From positions 1 to 28,553 of IMG/VR virus record IMGVR_UViG_3300033153_015561: DNA of 28,553 nucleotides; one strand, written 5' to 3'. How positions within the stretch are numbered: position 1 is the stretch's first letter; every line of letters begins with the position of its first letter. Below are positions 22,379 through 28,553 of this stretch, one piece after another. The translations under genes and the position numbers were made by a program. The DNA is from a virus. Below the pieces are notes generated by a model. It was not told the DNA's origin, made no database searches, and worked only from the letters and a program-made list of their open reading frames with translations.

Positions 22379-23200
22379 ATGGTCAAAGGCTCGATCACGC
22401 CGGTGGAGCCGGAAGGCGATCCCATCCTCTTCGAGTACAACCCTTCCGAGTTCGAGGTGACCAAGGAAGTCGGCTGGGCCGAGATCGGCGTGCCCGGACT
22501 CGACTATCCACTGCAGCAGTTTATCCGCGGCCACCTGAAGAGCATGAACGTGGAGGCATACCTCAACCGCGACCATTACGACCGCGCTTATGATGTGCGC
22601 GCCGCGGTCGAGGCTTTGGAATCGTTGATCGAGAGCACGGCCAAGACCGGCGCGCCGCCGGTGTGCATCTTTCATTGGGGCAAGTTCGACTTCGTGTGCG
22701 TGGTGGGAGCGGTCTCCACGAGTTACACCATGTTCGACTCGGATGGCGACGCCATCGAGGCGACCGTGCGATTGGCCTTGCGGCGCTACGTGGAGAAGGA
22801 CGTGTCGTTCAAACCGCCCCGCCAGGAGGTCGCGCTGCCGCTCCCACGCCAGGCGCAAAAGCCCGTGTTTGAGGGATGGCAGAAAGGTTCAGGCTCGATC
22901 TTCTCGCCGCCCGAGGAAGGCACCGTTACCAAGGCCCAGGCGCTGGTCGAGCAGGGCGAGACGCGCTCGCACCTGGTCGAGTTGGGTGACACCTTCCAGA
23001 GCCTCGCAACCAAGCACTTCGGCGACCCGTCTCTCTGGCGCGTGATCGAGTTCGCAAACCGCAACCGCCGCATGGCCGACAACCTGCGCGACATCGGCTC
23101 CGGCAAGCGCTTCATTATACCCGACATCGAGAACGCGCTCGGCATCATCGAAGGCGTCACCAACTTCCCACCCGAGGTGCGCGAAAGAAGTTGGAAGTGA
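22379..23200 (+). CDS. LysM-containing baseplate/hub protein (Afp7/Pvc7-like)
   Basis: This 273-residue protein has an N-terminal region (EGDPILFEYNPSEFEVTKEVGWAEI) typical of the protein linking tube and hub in contractile injection systems and related phages. A C-terminal LysM-type domain covers about residues 195-255 (HLVELGDTFQSLATKHFGDPSLWRVIEFANRNRR, GSGKRFIIPD). AAAGGAGC is upstream of ATG 22379, after the CGACTGAAAGGAG junction. It lies between tape measure and gpD, the standard place. The last three codons (SWK) and the stop come from hairpin H11, so the original C-terminus has been changed. Confidence 0.85.
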   Translation: MVKGSITPVEPEGDPILFEYNPSEFEVTKEVGWAEIGVPGLDYPLQQFIRGHLKSMNVEAYLNRDHYDRAYDVRAAVEALESLIESTAKTGAPPVCIFHWGKFDFVCVVGAVSTSYTMFDSDGDAIEATVRLALRRYVEKDVSFKPPRQEVALPLPRQAQKPVFEGWQKGSGSIFSPPEEGTVTKAQALVEQGETRSHLVELGDTFQSLATKHFGDPSLWRVIEFANRNRRMADNLRDIGSGKRFIIPDIENALGIIEGVTNFPPEVRERSWK

Positions 23201-23276
23201 GAAGTGGGGAGTGGAAAGTGATGAGGATAAATAATTCATATTTCACTTCACACTATCAACTTCTCACTCCCCACTT
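23190..23276. repeat. Heptad hairpin repeat H11 (ends one gene, starts the next)
   Basis: The left arm supplies the stop of the LysM protein gene and the purine-rich ribosome site, and the loop holds the ATG (23221) of the gpD-like gene. The right arm is coding in the gpD-like frame as HYQLLTPHF. There is no CGACTGAAAGGAG element here. Confidence 0.85.
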
Positions 23277-24384
23277 TAAAATCGTGATCGAGGGCCAGGA
23301 CCTCGCCAAGATTCTGACCGATGACGCGATCTCGCTCTCGGTCGAGGACCACGCCGAGGAAGCCGACGCCGCGTCCTTCGAAGTTACCAACCGCAAGAAC
23401 CAGTGGATAGATCATCCGCTGTTCGAGCGGGGCAACGCGGTCGAGGTGTTCCTCGGCTACGGCAGGCAGCCGCCCAAGTTGTTCGAGGGCGTGATCTCGG
23501 TAGTCGAGCCACACTTCCCTCAGGACGGCGTGCCCACGCTCTCGATCACGGCCTACGACCGCTCCTACCTCTTACGCAAGAAGGGCGACCAGGACAACGC
23601 CTTCCCGGACCGGTCTCCTAATGAGATCGTGCGCGAGGTGGCCCGGCGATATCGCTTCCGAGACGACGACATCTTAACCCCGGACGATCCACCCAAGCGG
23701 AGCTACATCCAGCAGGAGTCGGAGAACGATTGGGAGTTCATCAAGGGCCTCGCCGGAGAGATCGGCTTCGAGCTTTACGTGGAACTCGGCGTGCTCCACT
23801 TCCAGAAGCCGCGCACCCGGCCGGACATCGTGCCCGGAACTTTCGCTTACCGCAAGAACCTCCTCAGCTTCGAGCCATCGCTGTCGGTTGACAAGCCCGT
23901 GTCCAAGGTCATTGTGCGAGGTTGGGACGCCGCGGCCAAGCAGCCCTTCCAGGTCGAGGTGGACGACCCGTTCGCCGCGGACCGGGACGTGCTCGGCGAG
24001 CAGGCCGGGAGCGACATCCTCTCGGAAGGCTTCGGCGAGAGCGTGCGCATCCTGCACGACGTGGTGGCCGAGAGCGAGTCGCACGCCAGGGCCATCGCGC
24101 TCGCTTACTTCCGGCAACGCGAGTTCGAACTTATCACCGCCACCGGTTCGTGCGTGGGAGAGCCGGAACTCAAGGCCAAGCGCCTGATCCGAATCGGCGG
24201 CGTTGGACAAAGGTTCTCCGGGCTTTACTACCTCACGCGCGTAACGCACCGCTTTGACGACGGCGGCTACATCTGCGAGTTCGAGGCCAAGCGCAACGCC
24301 ATCTCGCGTATTGCGGTTGAGGATCAGAAGGATATTGAGCGGCTCGAAGAGGAAGGTTATGCCCTTGCGGGCAGTGAGAAGTGA
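23221..24384 (+). CDS. Late control protein gpD-like baseplate hub
   Basis: gpD/gp27-type proteins form the trimeric hub between tube and spike. From residue 19 on, FKIVIEGQDLAKILTDDAISLSVEDHAEEADAASFEV is the typical first barrel. SYIQQESENDWEFIKGLAGEIGFELYVELGVLHFQKP near 165-200 is the conserved middle. FSGLYYLTRVTHRFDDGGYICEFEAKRN closes the hub. The first 18 residues (MRINNSYFTSHYQLLTPH) come from hairpin H11. ATG 23221, preceded by GGGGAG and GGAAAG from the repeat, is chosen; the frame is open back to a TTG at 23191. The stop lies inside H12. It is 387 residues. Confidence 0.9.
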   Translation: MRINNSYFTSHYQLLTPHFKIVIEGQDLAKILTDDAISLSVEDHAEEADAASFEVTNRKNQWIDHPLFERGNAVEVFLGYGRQPPKLFEGVISVVEPHFPQDGVPTLSITAYDRSYLLRKKGDQDNAFPDRSPNEIVREVARRYRFRDDDILTPDDPPKRSYIQQESENDWEFIKGLAGEIGFELYVELGVLHFQKPRTRPDIVPGTFAYRKNLLSFEPSLSVDKPVSKVIVRGWDAAAKQPFQVEVDDPFAADRDVLGEQAGSDILSEGFGESVRILHDVVAESESHARAIALAYFRQREFELITATGSCVGEPELKAKRLIRIGGVGQRFSGLYYLTRVTHRFDDGGYICEFEAKRNAISRIAVEDQKDIERLEEEGYALAGSEK

Positions 24385-24463
24385 GGAGTAGAAAGTGAGA
24401 AGTGAATATCAATGATCTTATTCTTCACTCCACACTTCCCACTTCCTACTTCCCACTTCCAAC
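24374..24463. repeat. Heptad hairpin repeat H12 (intergenic)
   Basis: The first units encode the last residues and stop of the gpD-like gene (GSEK-stop). The right arm ends in CTTCCAACT, followed by GCCGACCGAAGGGAGG before the spike gene. Confidence 0.9.
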
Positions 24464-24484
24464 TGCCGACCGAAGGGAGGCTAA

Positions 24485-25105
24485 ATGCCCGGCGTGCTTG
24501 ACCAGATGACCGACGAGAACGTGGAGCGCATGAAGCGAAAACGCTTCGGGCTTTACCGGGGCATCGTGCGAGACGTGGACGACCCGGAAGAGAAAGGCCG
24601 GGTGCGAGTCGAAATCCATGAGTTGCTCGGCCCGGGCAAGCTCACCGACTGGGCTTCGTACTGCTCGCCGTTCGGTGGCGGCGGCGCAGGCTTCTTCATG
24701 CTGCCGAGGCTCGGCGACGGCGTGTGGGTCATGTTCGAGCGGGGCGAGCCCACCAAGCCGGTCTGGATCGGTTTCTGGTACAGCAACGAGGACAAACCAC
24801 CGGAAGACGCGGGCAAGGACGTGCGCGTCCTCCAGACCAAGAACGGCCACAAGGTCGTTTTCAAGGACGAGGACGGTTCCGAGTCCATCCTGATCGAAGA
24901 CGCCTCCGGCCAGAAGGTCGAGTGGGAGTGTGCGTCCGGTGAAATCAAGGTCGAGGCAACCACAAAGGTCATCGTCAAGGCCCCCGAGGTCGAGATCGGT
25001 GAAGGAACGCTCCTCTCCGGCATCTGCACCGAGATCGCCCACCCAGTCTGCTACGTCACCGGACAACCAATCGGCGTATCCAAGACCGTGAAAGGGGAAA
25101 GCTGA
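24485..25105 (+). CDS. Baseplate spike protein (gpV/gp5-like OB fold)
   Basis: The protein forms the membrane-piercing spike with the hub. FGLYRGIVRDVDDPEEKGRVRVEIHELLG (about 20-50) and GFFMLPRLGDGVWVMFERGEPTKPVWIGFWYS (about 75-105) are the gp5/VgrG OB fold. The C-terminal part (HKVVFKDEDGSESILIEDASGQKVEWECASGEIKVEATTKVIVKAPEVEIG) is a short repetitive beta-helix as in gpV tips. AAGGGAGG lies 5 nt before ATG 24485. At 206 residues it is a compact gpV. Hydrolase activity is not evident. Confidence 0.9.
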   Translation: MPGVLDQMTDENVERMKRKRFGLYRGIVRDVDDPEEKGRVRVEIHELLGPGKLTDWASYCSPFGGGGAGFFMLPRLGDGVWVMFERGEPTKPVWIGFWYSNEDKPPEDAGKDVRVLQTKNGHKVVFKDEDGSESILIEDASGQKVEWECASGEIKVEATTKVIVKAPEVEIGEGTLLSGICTEIAHPVCYVTGQPIGVSKTVKGES

Positions 25106-25107
25106 TT

Positions 25108-25186
25108 GTGAGTGGGAAGTTGGAAGTGGAAAGTGGGAAGTGTGCGAAATCAATCACTCCACACTCCTCACTTCTCACTCCCCACT
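25108..25186. repeat. Heptad hairpin repeat H13 (intergenic)
   Basis: It begins 3 nt after the spike stop (TGA-TT-GTGAGTGGG). The right arm ends in CTCCCCACT, followed by GCCGACTGAAAGGAGG, the usual junction sequence. Confidence 0.9.
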
Positions 25187-25210
25187 GCCGACTGAAAGGA
25201 GGCATACCTG

Positions 25211-25459
25211 ATGGCGCTATCAAAACAGAGCTTATCCAACCGCATCTACAACGCACTTATCGCCGCGTTCGGCGGCTCCATGGGCACCGTGCCGCAAGGC
25301 GGCACCCAGGAAGGGAACCAGAACCTCAAACCTTCAAACAACCTTCGCATCCTCTCCGACGCCATCGCCGAGGGAGTGGTGGATGAGATCGTCCAAAACG
25401 CCCGAGTTCAAACAACCTCCGGCGCGCCAGACGGAGAGCATACGGGGATTGTGTATTGA
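25211..25459 (+). CDS. Small hypothetical tail-operon protein
   Basis: This 82-residue protein has no family I can name. It has an N-terminal helix (LSNRIYNALIAAFGGSMG), a glycine-rich loop and a helix (NLRILSDAIAEGVVDEIVQNARVQ) followed by a short tail with HTGIVY. AAAGGAGG lies 8 nt before ATG 25211, preceded by the CGACTGAAAGGAG junction, so it is a real member of the operon. By position after the spike it could be a baseplate or spike-associated protein. It converges with the antisense HEPN gene after 6 nt. Confidence 0.7.
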   Translation: MALSKQSLSNRIYNALIAAFGGSMGTVPQGGTQEGNQNLKPSNNLRILSDAIAEGVVDEIVQNARVQTTSGAPDGEHTGIVY

Positions 25460-25465
25460 AACAGC

Positions 25466-27043
25466 TTAACGTTTCCACTCATCTTCCCAGATATCTAAAT
25501 TTAAATGAATATGAGGTATTTTTTTGCCCGCTGAAATTTTCTGGACCTTATGACGTTCTTCAGTTTGTATCGCCAGGGCCAAATAAATGAATGCAGCTCG
25601 TGCCATTTTAATCAGTCTTAATGTTTTATTCTCGAATTCTCCCCGATATAAAGAAAAGGCTAATTTGTCTGATAACGCCTTAACTACATCATCTTCTTTT
25701 GAAGAAGGTCTATGCCAGAGATCATCATGAAGCTTGAAGTATTTATGTTCGAGATGGTTGCGAATATCGTGAAGCTCTTTGGCATCTGGTTCAAGAGTCT
25801 CTTTGAAACCTGATCTGTTTTCATACAGGTCCTTGCTTAGAGAGAACAGACCCCGCAGTGGCCAATTTTCACGATGTTGAAATTCCGTCCTCAACCCTTT
25901 CCGCTTCTCTTGATTGATATACCACAGCGTTCTGAAAGTTACTTTTCTCTCGGGGATTGCAAGGCTAAGGTAATGGTTTAAGAAGAAAGAGACTTTATCA
26001 AACAAAGAATATATCATTCTATATGATGTTTTGACTTTCTCCGCCGCCAAAGAATAACAAGGATAGTCAAGGGTATTAAATAGCAGTACATTCCTATCAG
26101 AAAAATGAGGTTCGTCGCTTGTTATCCCTTCGTAATATAAATATCTGGCGGTAACGAACTCTTGTTTCATTTGATTAAAGAAACCATGATAGTAAGGCTC
26201 CTTACCCTTGATAACAATGCCAGGAAGTGTAAGAATATCGCTTGCTGCTAATGGAAAAGAACCCAAGTCATTCAATGAATTTAAAAATAATTTATTTTGT
26301 AGGCACCATTTTCTATATTGTATCTCTTGTGTTGATTGACCGAGCGAGTGATCATATAAATTTTCTTCTCGGCTTAAATATTCAGAGGGAACCCTGGCTT
26401 CAATCTGTTCCGCACATTCTCTTAAGGGTTCTATTGTGTCAGGCTCAAGTGGCTTGGTAAGAGATTCTTTTAGGTCAAGAAGCGCAAATTTGAGGAATAA
26501 AACTATATGGTTCTGATCGTAAAGCTGTTTCGCGTAATAATGAAGACCGTAACCTCTGTTACCCTGCGCCATACCAAATGAAGGCATTATCTCCAACGCT
26601 CTATTCCAATATTCGATGGCTTCGAGAAAGCGGCCTATATGAGAAAGAAGATTGCCCAAGTTTGTCAATATCTGACATAAGCGTTCATCGGGTAATTCTC
26701 CATGGGTAGCTATTTGCAATGCTTTGCGAAGATGAAAAATCTCATTTTCTATTTCCTCCTGTTCCCAGTCCCAAACTTTTTCGGTGTTTTTTCTTAACAG
26801 GGCTTTCAGGCCGGACCATGCGTTTGCTACAAAGTAATGAAACAATGCTAATTCATGAGAACTCAGTTTTTCTTCGGGAAAGTCCTTGGTCAAATTGATG
26901 GCTCGTTCCAGTCCTTCAGTTTTCTGTAAATCGCATGAAATATCAATCAAGCGCCCTAAGTAAGAAAGGGCATCTGCACCCGAATAACCGTTAAGGTCGG
27001 TAACTGCTATTAGAGAATGATACTCTTCTTCAAGATCGCTCAT
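25466..27043 (-). CDS. TPR plus HEPN-domain protein (LA2681-like), candidate defence gene
   Basis: This is a 525-residue AT-rich protein on the opposite strand to the tail operon. Residues 122-155 form a TPR unit (LTNLGNLLSHIGRFLEAIEYWNRALEIMP), with further helices on both sides. The C-terminal part from about 290 to 495 resembles the LA2681-type HEPN family, including IRNHLEHK, where R428 and H433 give the R-x4-H catalytic motif. HEPN proteins of this type are metal-independent RNases in many toxin and anti-phage systems. Its composition differs sharply from the phage genes and it interrupts the baseplate gene cluster. A weak promoter lies directly before ATG 27043, which has no Shine-Dalgarno. 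The defence role is inferred. Confidence 0.8.
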   Translation of the reverse strand: MSDLEEEYHSLIAVTDLNGYSGADALSYLGRLIDISCDLQKTEGLERAINLTKDFPEEKLSSHELALFHYFVANAWSGLKALLRKNTEKVWDWEQEEIENEIFHLRKALQIATHGELPDERLCQILTNLGNLLSHIGRFLEAIEYWNRALEIMPSFGMAQGNRGYGLHYYAKQLYDQNHIVLFLKFALLDLKESLTKPLEPDTIEPLRECAEQIEARVPSEYLSREENLYDHSLGQSTQEIQYRKWCLQNKLFLNSLNDLGSFPLAASDILTLPGIVIKGKEPYYHGFFNQMKQEFVTARYLYYEGITSDEPHFSDRNVLLFNTLDYPCYSLAAEKVKTSYRMIYSLFDKVSFFLNHYLSLAIPERKVTFRTLWYINQEKRKGLRTEFQHRENWPLRGLFSLSKDLYENRSGFKETLEPDAKELHDIRNHLEHKYFKLHDDLWHRPSSKEDDVVKALSDKLAFSLYRGEFENKTLRLIKMARAAFIYLALAIQTEERHKVQKISAGKKIPHIHLNLDIWEDEWKR

Positions 27044-27051
27044 GGCAATCT

Positions 27052-27079
27052 ATAATATAACGAAAACTAGCCTATGTAA
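27052..27079 (-). promoter_or_regulatory. Possible promoter of the HEPN gene
   Basis: TTACAT and TATTAT are 16 nt apart on the minus strand. Transcription would begin about 2 nt before the ATG, giving a leaderless transcript, which agrees with the missing ribosome site. Confidence 0.35.
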
Positions 27080-27177
27080 CCATTCTCTGATTTAACCTTC
27101 GATTAGAGAGCTAAGTCGTTGTAATTCAGCCACTTTCTAGATTCTCGTTTGAAAGCACACGGACATCTTCCTCTGAA

Positions 27178-27245
27178 AATTCAATTTTTTTCCCCGAGAT
27201 TGACCCTTTTTTCACCGCCAGGGGGCCTATTTATAAGTAGAGGGG
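27178..27245 (+). promoter_or_regulatory. Leader element copy C
   Basis: This is a near-identical copy of the element after the recombinase: T-tract, CCCCGAGATTGACCC, T6, CACCGCCAGGGGG and CCTATTTATAAGTAGAGGGG. The CCTAT-TT-ATAGG palindrome has one mismatch here. It precedes the gp25-like gene, directly downstream of the antisense HEPN cargo. Confidence 0.55.
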
Positions 27246-27282
27246 CACGATGGTTTCGGCGGCCTTGATCAGGGGATTTTTA

Positions 27283-27759
27283 ATGGCAGAAGCGTTCCTT
27301 GGGAGAGGATGGGCGTTTCCCATCCAGGTGGATGATACGGGCGGGATTCTCGTGCACGAGGGCGAGGAGGATATCCGCGAGGCCGTCGGGATCATCCTGG
27401 GCACTCGCCTGGGCGAGCGGGTGATGCGGCCCGAGTTCGGGTGCGGGATCGGCGACCTGGTGTTCGATTCCAACGACGCGAACCTAGCAGGTCGGATCGA
27501 GTTCTTTGCCCGGAAGGCCCTGGAGCGATGGGAGCCACGGATCGAGGTCAAGGAAATAGCAGTGAACATCAACGAGGCGAAGATCGAGATAGATGTGCGC
27601 TACGTGACCGGCAGACTCCAGGTAGCGGGTCTGGAGGCTGTTGACGGCAGCCCGATAATCGACATCAAGCCTTACGTGACGAACTATTACCGGGTCGAAG
27701 ACCCCGTTGTGCCGGAATGGATGCAGCAGATATACAGGGAATTGGGAATCGAAAACTAA
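27283..27759 (+). CDS. Baseplate wedge protein, gp25-like
   Basis: The protein joins the tube-sheath base to the baseplate. FLGRGWAFPIQVDDTGGILVHEGEEDIREAVGIILGTRLGERVMRPEFGCGIGDLVF is the full gp25/gpW-type signature, including the EDIREAVGIIL helix and the GERVMRPEFGCGI turn. ATG 27283 follows AGGGGA by 7 nt and gives the usual short N-terminus; ATG 27250, after AGAGGGG from the leader element, is possible. At 158 residues it is slightly longer than the T4 protein. In related phages gpJ and gpI would follow, but the next gene is a methyltransferase. Confidence 0.9.
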   Translation: MAEAFLGRGWAFPIQVDDTGGILVHEGEEDIREAVGIILGTRLGERVMRPEFGCGIGDLVFDSNDANLAGRIEFFARKALERWEPRIEVKEIAVNINEAKIEIDVRYVTGRLQVAGLEAVDGSPIIDIKPYVTNYYRVEDPVVPEWMQQIYRELGIEN

Positions 27760-27771
27760 AAGGAACTCGTA

Positions 27772-28473
27772 ATGCCTATTGAAAACAATTCACCTATTAC
27801 AGATAAAGAAAAGATCACGAGGGATTTCTTCGACAGTGTTTCCGATGCTTCGCAATGGTCCGAATTATCCAACATGGAATATGCGCTTATTAGAAGGGTT
27901 TTCAGGGATTTGGAACTTGGGCCAGGCGACAGGGTTGTGGAGCCGGGGTGCGGCACAGGGCGTCTTACTGTAGAATTGAGTGAGGCCGTCGGGAAAAGCG
28001 GATGGGTGTTTTCATTCGACCTATCGGCCAAGATGATAGAAAGGGCTCGGACCCGGAGGCATTTCTCGAACGTTCACTATAGCGTCGGCTCAGTGACGGA
28101 TATTCCTTTGTTCGATTCTTCCATGGATGTAGCAATCTGTTACAACTGTTTCCATCTTTTCGCTTGTCCGCCGAGGTCGGTGGGGGAGATCGCCCGGGTA
28201 TTGGCACCTGGCGGAAGACTGGCCATTGTTCAATCAGAAAATTTGAATGACCTTTACGATGAAAGATACCTGCCGGATCAGTTGAAAAGCCATAACATCC
28301 CGTCGCTTTCCGACATCCTGACCATATTCCAGGCGTTCGGTTTACACATCACTAAAATACCCAGAACCGATGTTGGCTTTGTTGCTCTAGCGGTAAAAAG
28401 TGATGTGTTTCGGGGATATTATATTATAGTATTGAAGATTAAGAGCCTGTTGCATAATTCGGGAAAATCATAA
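27772..28473 (+). CDS. Class I SAM-dependent methyltransferase
   Basis: This is a 233-residue Methyltransf_11-type protein. Motif I is RVVEPGCGTGRL (E57 to G63), FSFDLSAKMIERAR carries the ribose-binding acid, GSVTDIPLFDSSMDVAICYNCFHLF is the motif II-III region, and IARVLAPGGRLAIVQ is the last conserved strand pair. AAAAGGA lies 8 nt before ATG 27772, 12 nt after gp25. No substrate-specific motif is seen, so the substrate is unknown. Its lower GC content and lack of baseplate function suggest the end of the phage block or a cargo gene. Confidence 0.85.
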   Translation: MPIENNSPITDKEKITRDFFDSVSDASQWSELSNMEYALIRRVFRDLELGPGDRVVEPGCGTGRLTVELSEAVGKSGWVFSFDLSAKMIERARTRRHFSNVHYSVGSVTDIPLFDSSMDVAICYNCFHLFACPPRSVGEIARVLAPGGRLAIVQSENLNDLYDERYLPDQLKSHNIPSLSDILTIFQAFGLHITKIPRTDVGFVALAVKSDVFRGYYIIVLKIKSLLHNSGKS

Positions 28474-28491
28474 TATATAGCATTATAAGTA

Positions 28492-28520
28492 TTGACAAAT
28501 ATATTTACATATGCTATCCT
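28492..28520 (+). promoter_or_regulatory. Sigma70-type promoter at the right edge
   Basis: TTGACA (28492-28497) and TATCCT (28515-28520) are separated by exactly 17 nt in AT-rich DNA. GAGGAGG and an ATG at 28545 follow. It is a clean consensus promoter for the next gene. Confidence 0.75.
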
Positions 28521-28544
28521 GTTGTTCGAGGAGGTAGGGGAAGC

Positions 28545-28553
28545 ATGTATAAG
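28545..28553 (+). CDS. Start of a gene cut by the window edge
   Basis: ATG-TAT-AAG follows GAGGAGG by 10 nt and the promoter at 28492-28520. Only three codons are visible, so no product can be named. Confidence 0.4.

Noticed and set aside
5293-25186. CRISPR array or tandem satellite
   Set aside because: The repeats are single hairpins at gene junctions, not regularly spaced direct repeats with spacers.
13777-25186. Hairpins as intrinsic terminators
   Set aside because: CT arms are not followed by a T-run and the downstream genes have no promoters, so termination at each would block the tail operon.

Overview
The window is a phage structural island in a bacterial chromosome. It encodes an HK97-type capsid joined to a contractile tail whose tube, LysM hub and spike genes resemble those of extracellular contractile injection systems. 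The phage genes are GC-rich; the left flank, one cargo gene and the right end are AT-rich. The host cannot be named from sequence alone. Shine-Dalgarno sites are strong, TTG and GTG starts occur, and short heptad-repeat hairpins lie at most gene junctions in the right half of the island; I read this as an uncultivated or environmental bacterium, with low confidence.

Layout. Positions 1-1690 hold an AT-rich membrane protein gene and non-coding DNA. A short serine recombinase (1691-2485) is followed by a 318-bp leader with two copies of a T-tract element. The head operon follows: portal, SPP1 gp7/Mu F-like minor head protein, a roughly 1664-residue multi-enzyme protein, prohead protease with an in-frame nested scaffold, major capsid protein, a methyltransferase, and head-tail connector genes. 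The tail operon follows: probable tail terminator, sheath, [antisense toxin-antitoxin cargo], tube, tail assembly chaperone with a -1 frameshift extension, [antisense four-helix-bundle gene], tape measure, LysM hub protein, gpD-like hub, gpV/gp5-like spike and a small conserved ORF. An AT-rich antisense TPR-HEPN gene interrupts the operon at 25466-27043. A further leader copy precedes the gp25-like baseplate gene. A class I methyltransferase and a sigma70-type promoter for a gene cut by the window edge close the window. No terminase, baseplate J/I or tail fibre gene lies in the window, so this is either one part of a scattered prophage or a decayed or domesticated particle locus.

Most notable points. 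(1) The head-operon protein combines a nucleotidyltransferase-like region, an ATP-dependent DNA ligase with OB fold, two DNA adenine methyltransferase domains and two LigD-type 3'-phosphoesterase-like domains. Four of its linkers are in-frame copies of the hairpin repeat that elsewhere separates genes. (2) The same repeat supplies stop codons, and in one case a start region, for neighbouring genes, and it flanks a four-helix-bundle (S23/IVP-like) gene that may mark a fuller version of the element. (3) The tail chaperone gene has a canonical T-TTT-TTC slippery heptamer in the correct frame. (4) The protease gene has a strong internal Shine-Dalgarno for a nested scaffold. (5) Two cargo loci on the minus strand, a Phd/RelE/HicB-like operon with a clear promoter and operator and a TPR-HEPN gene, look like addiction or defence cargo inside essential virion genes.
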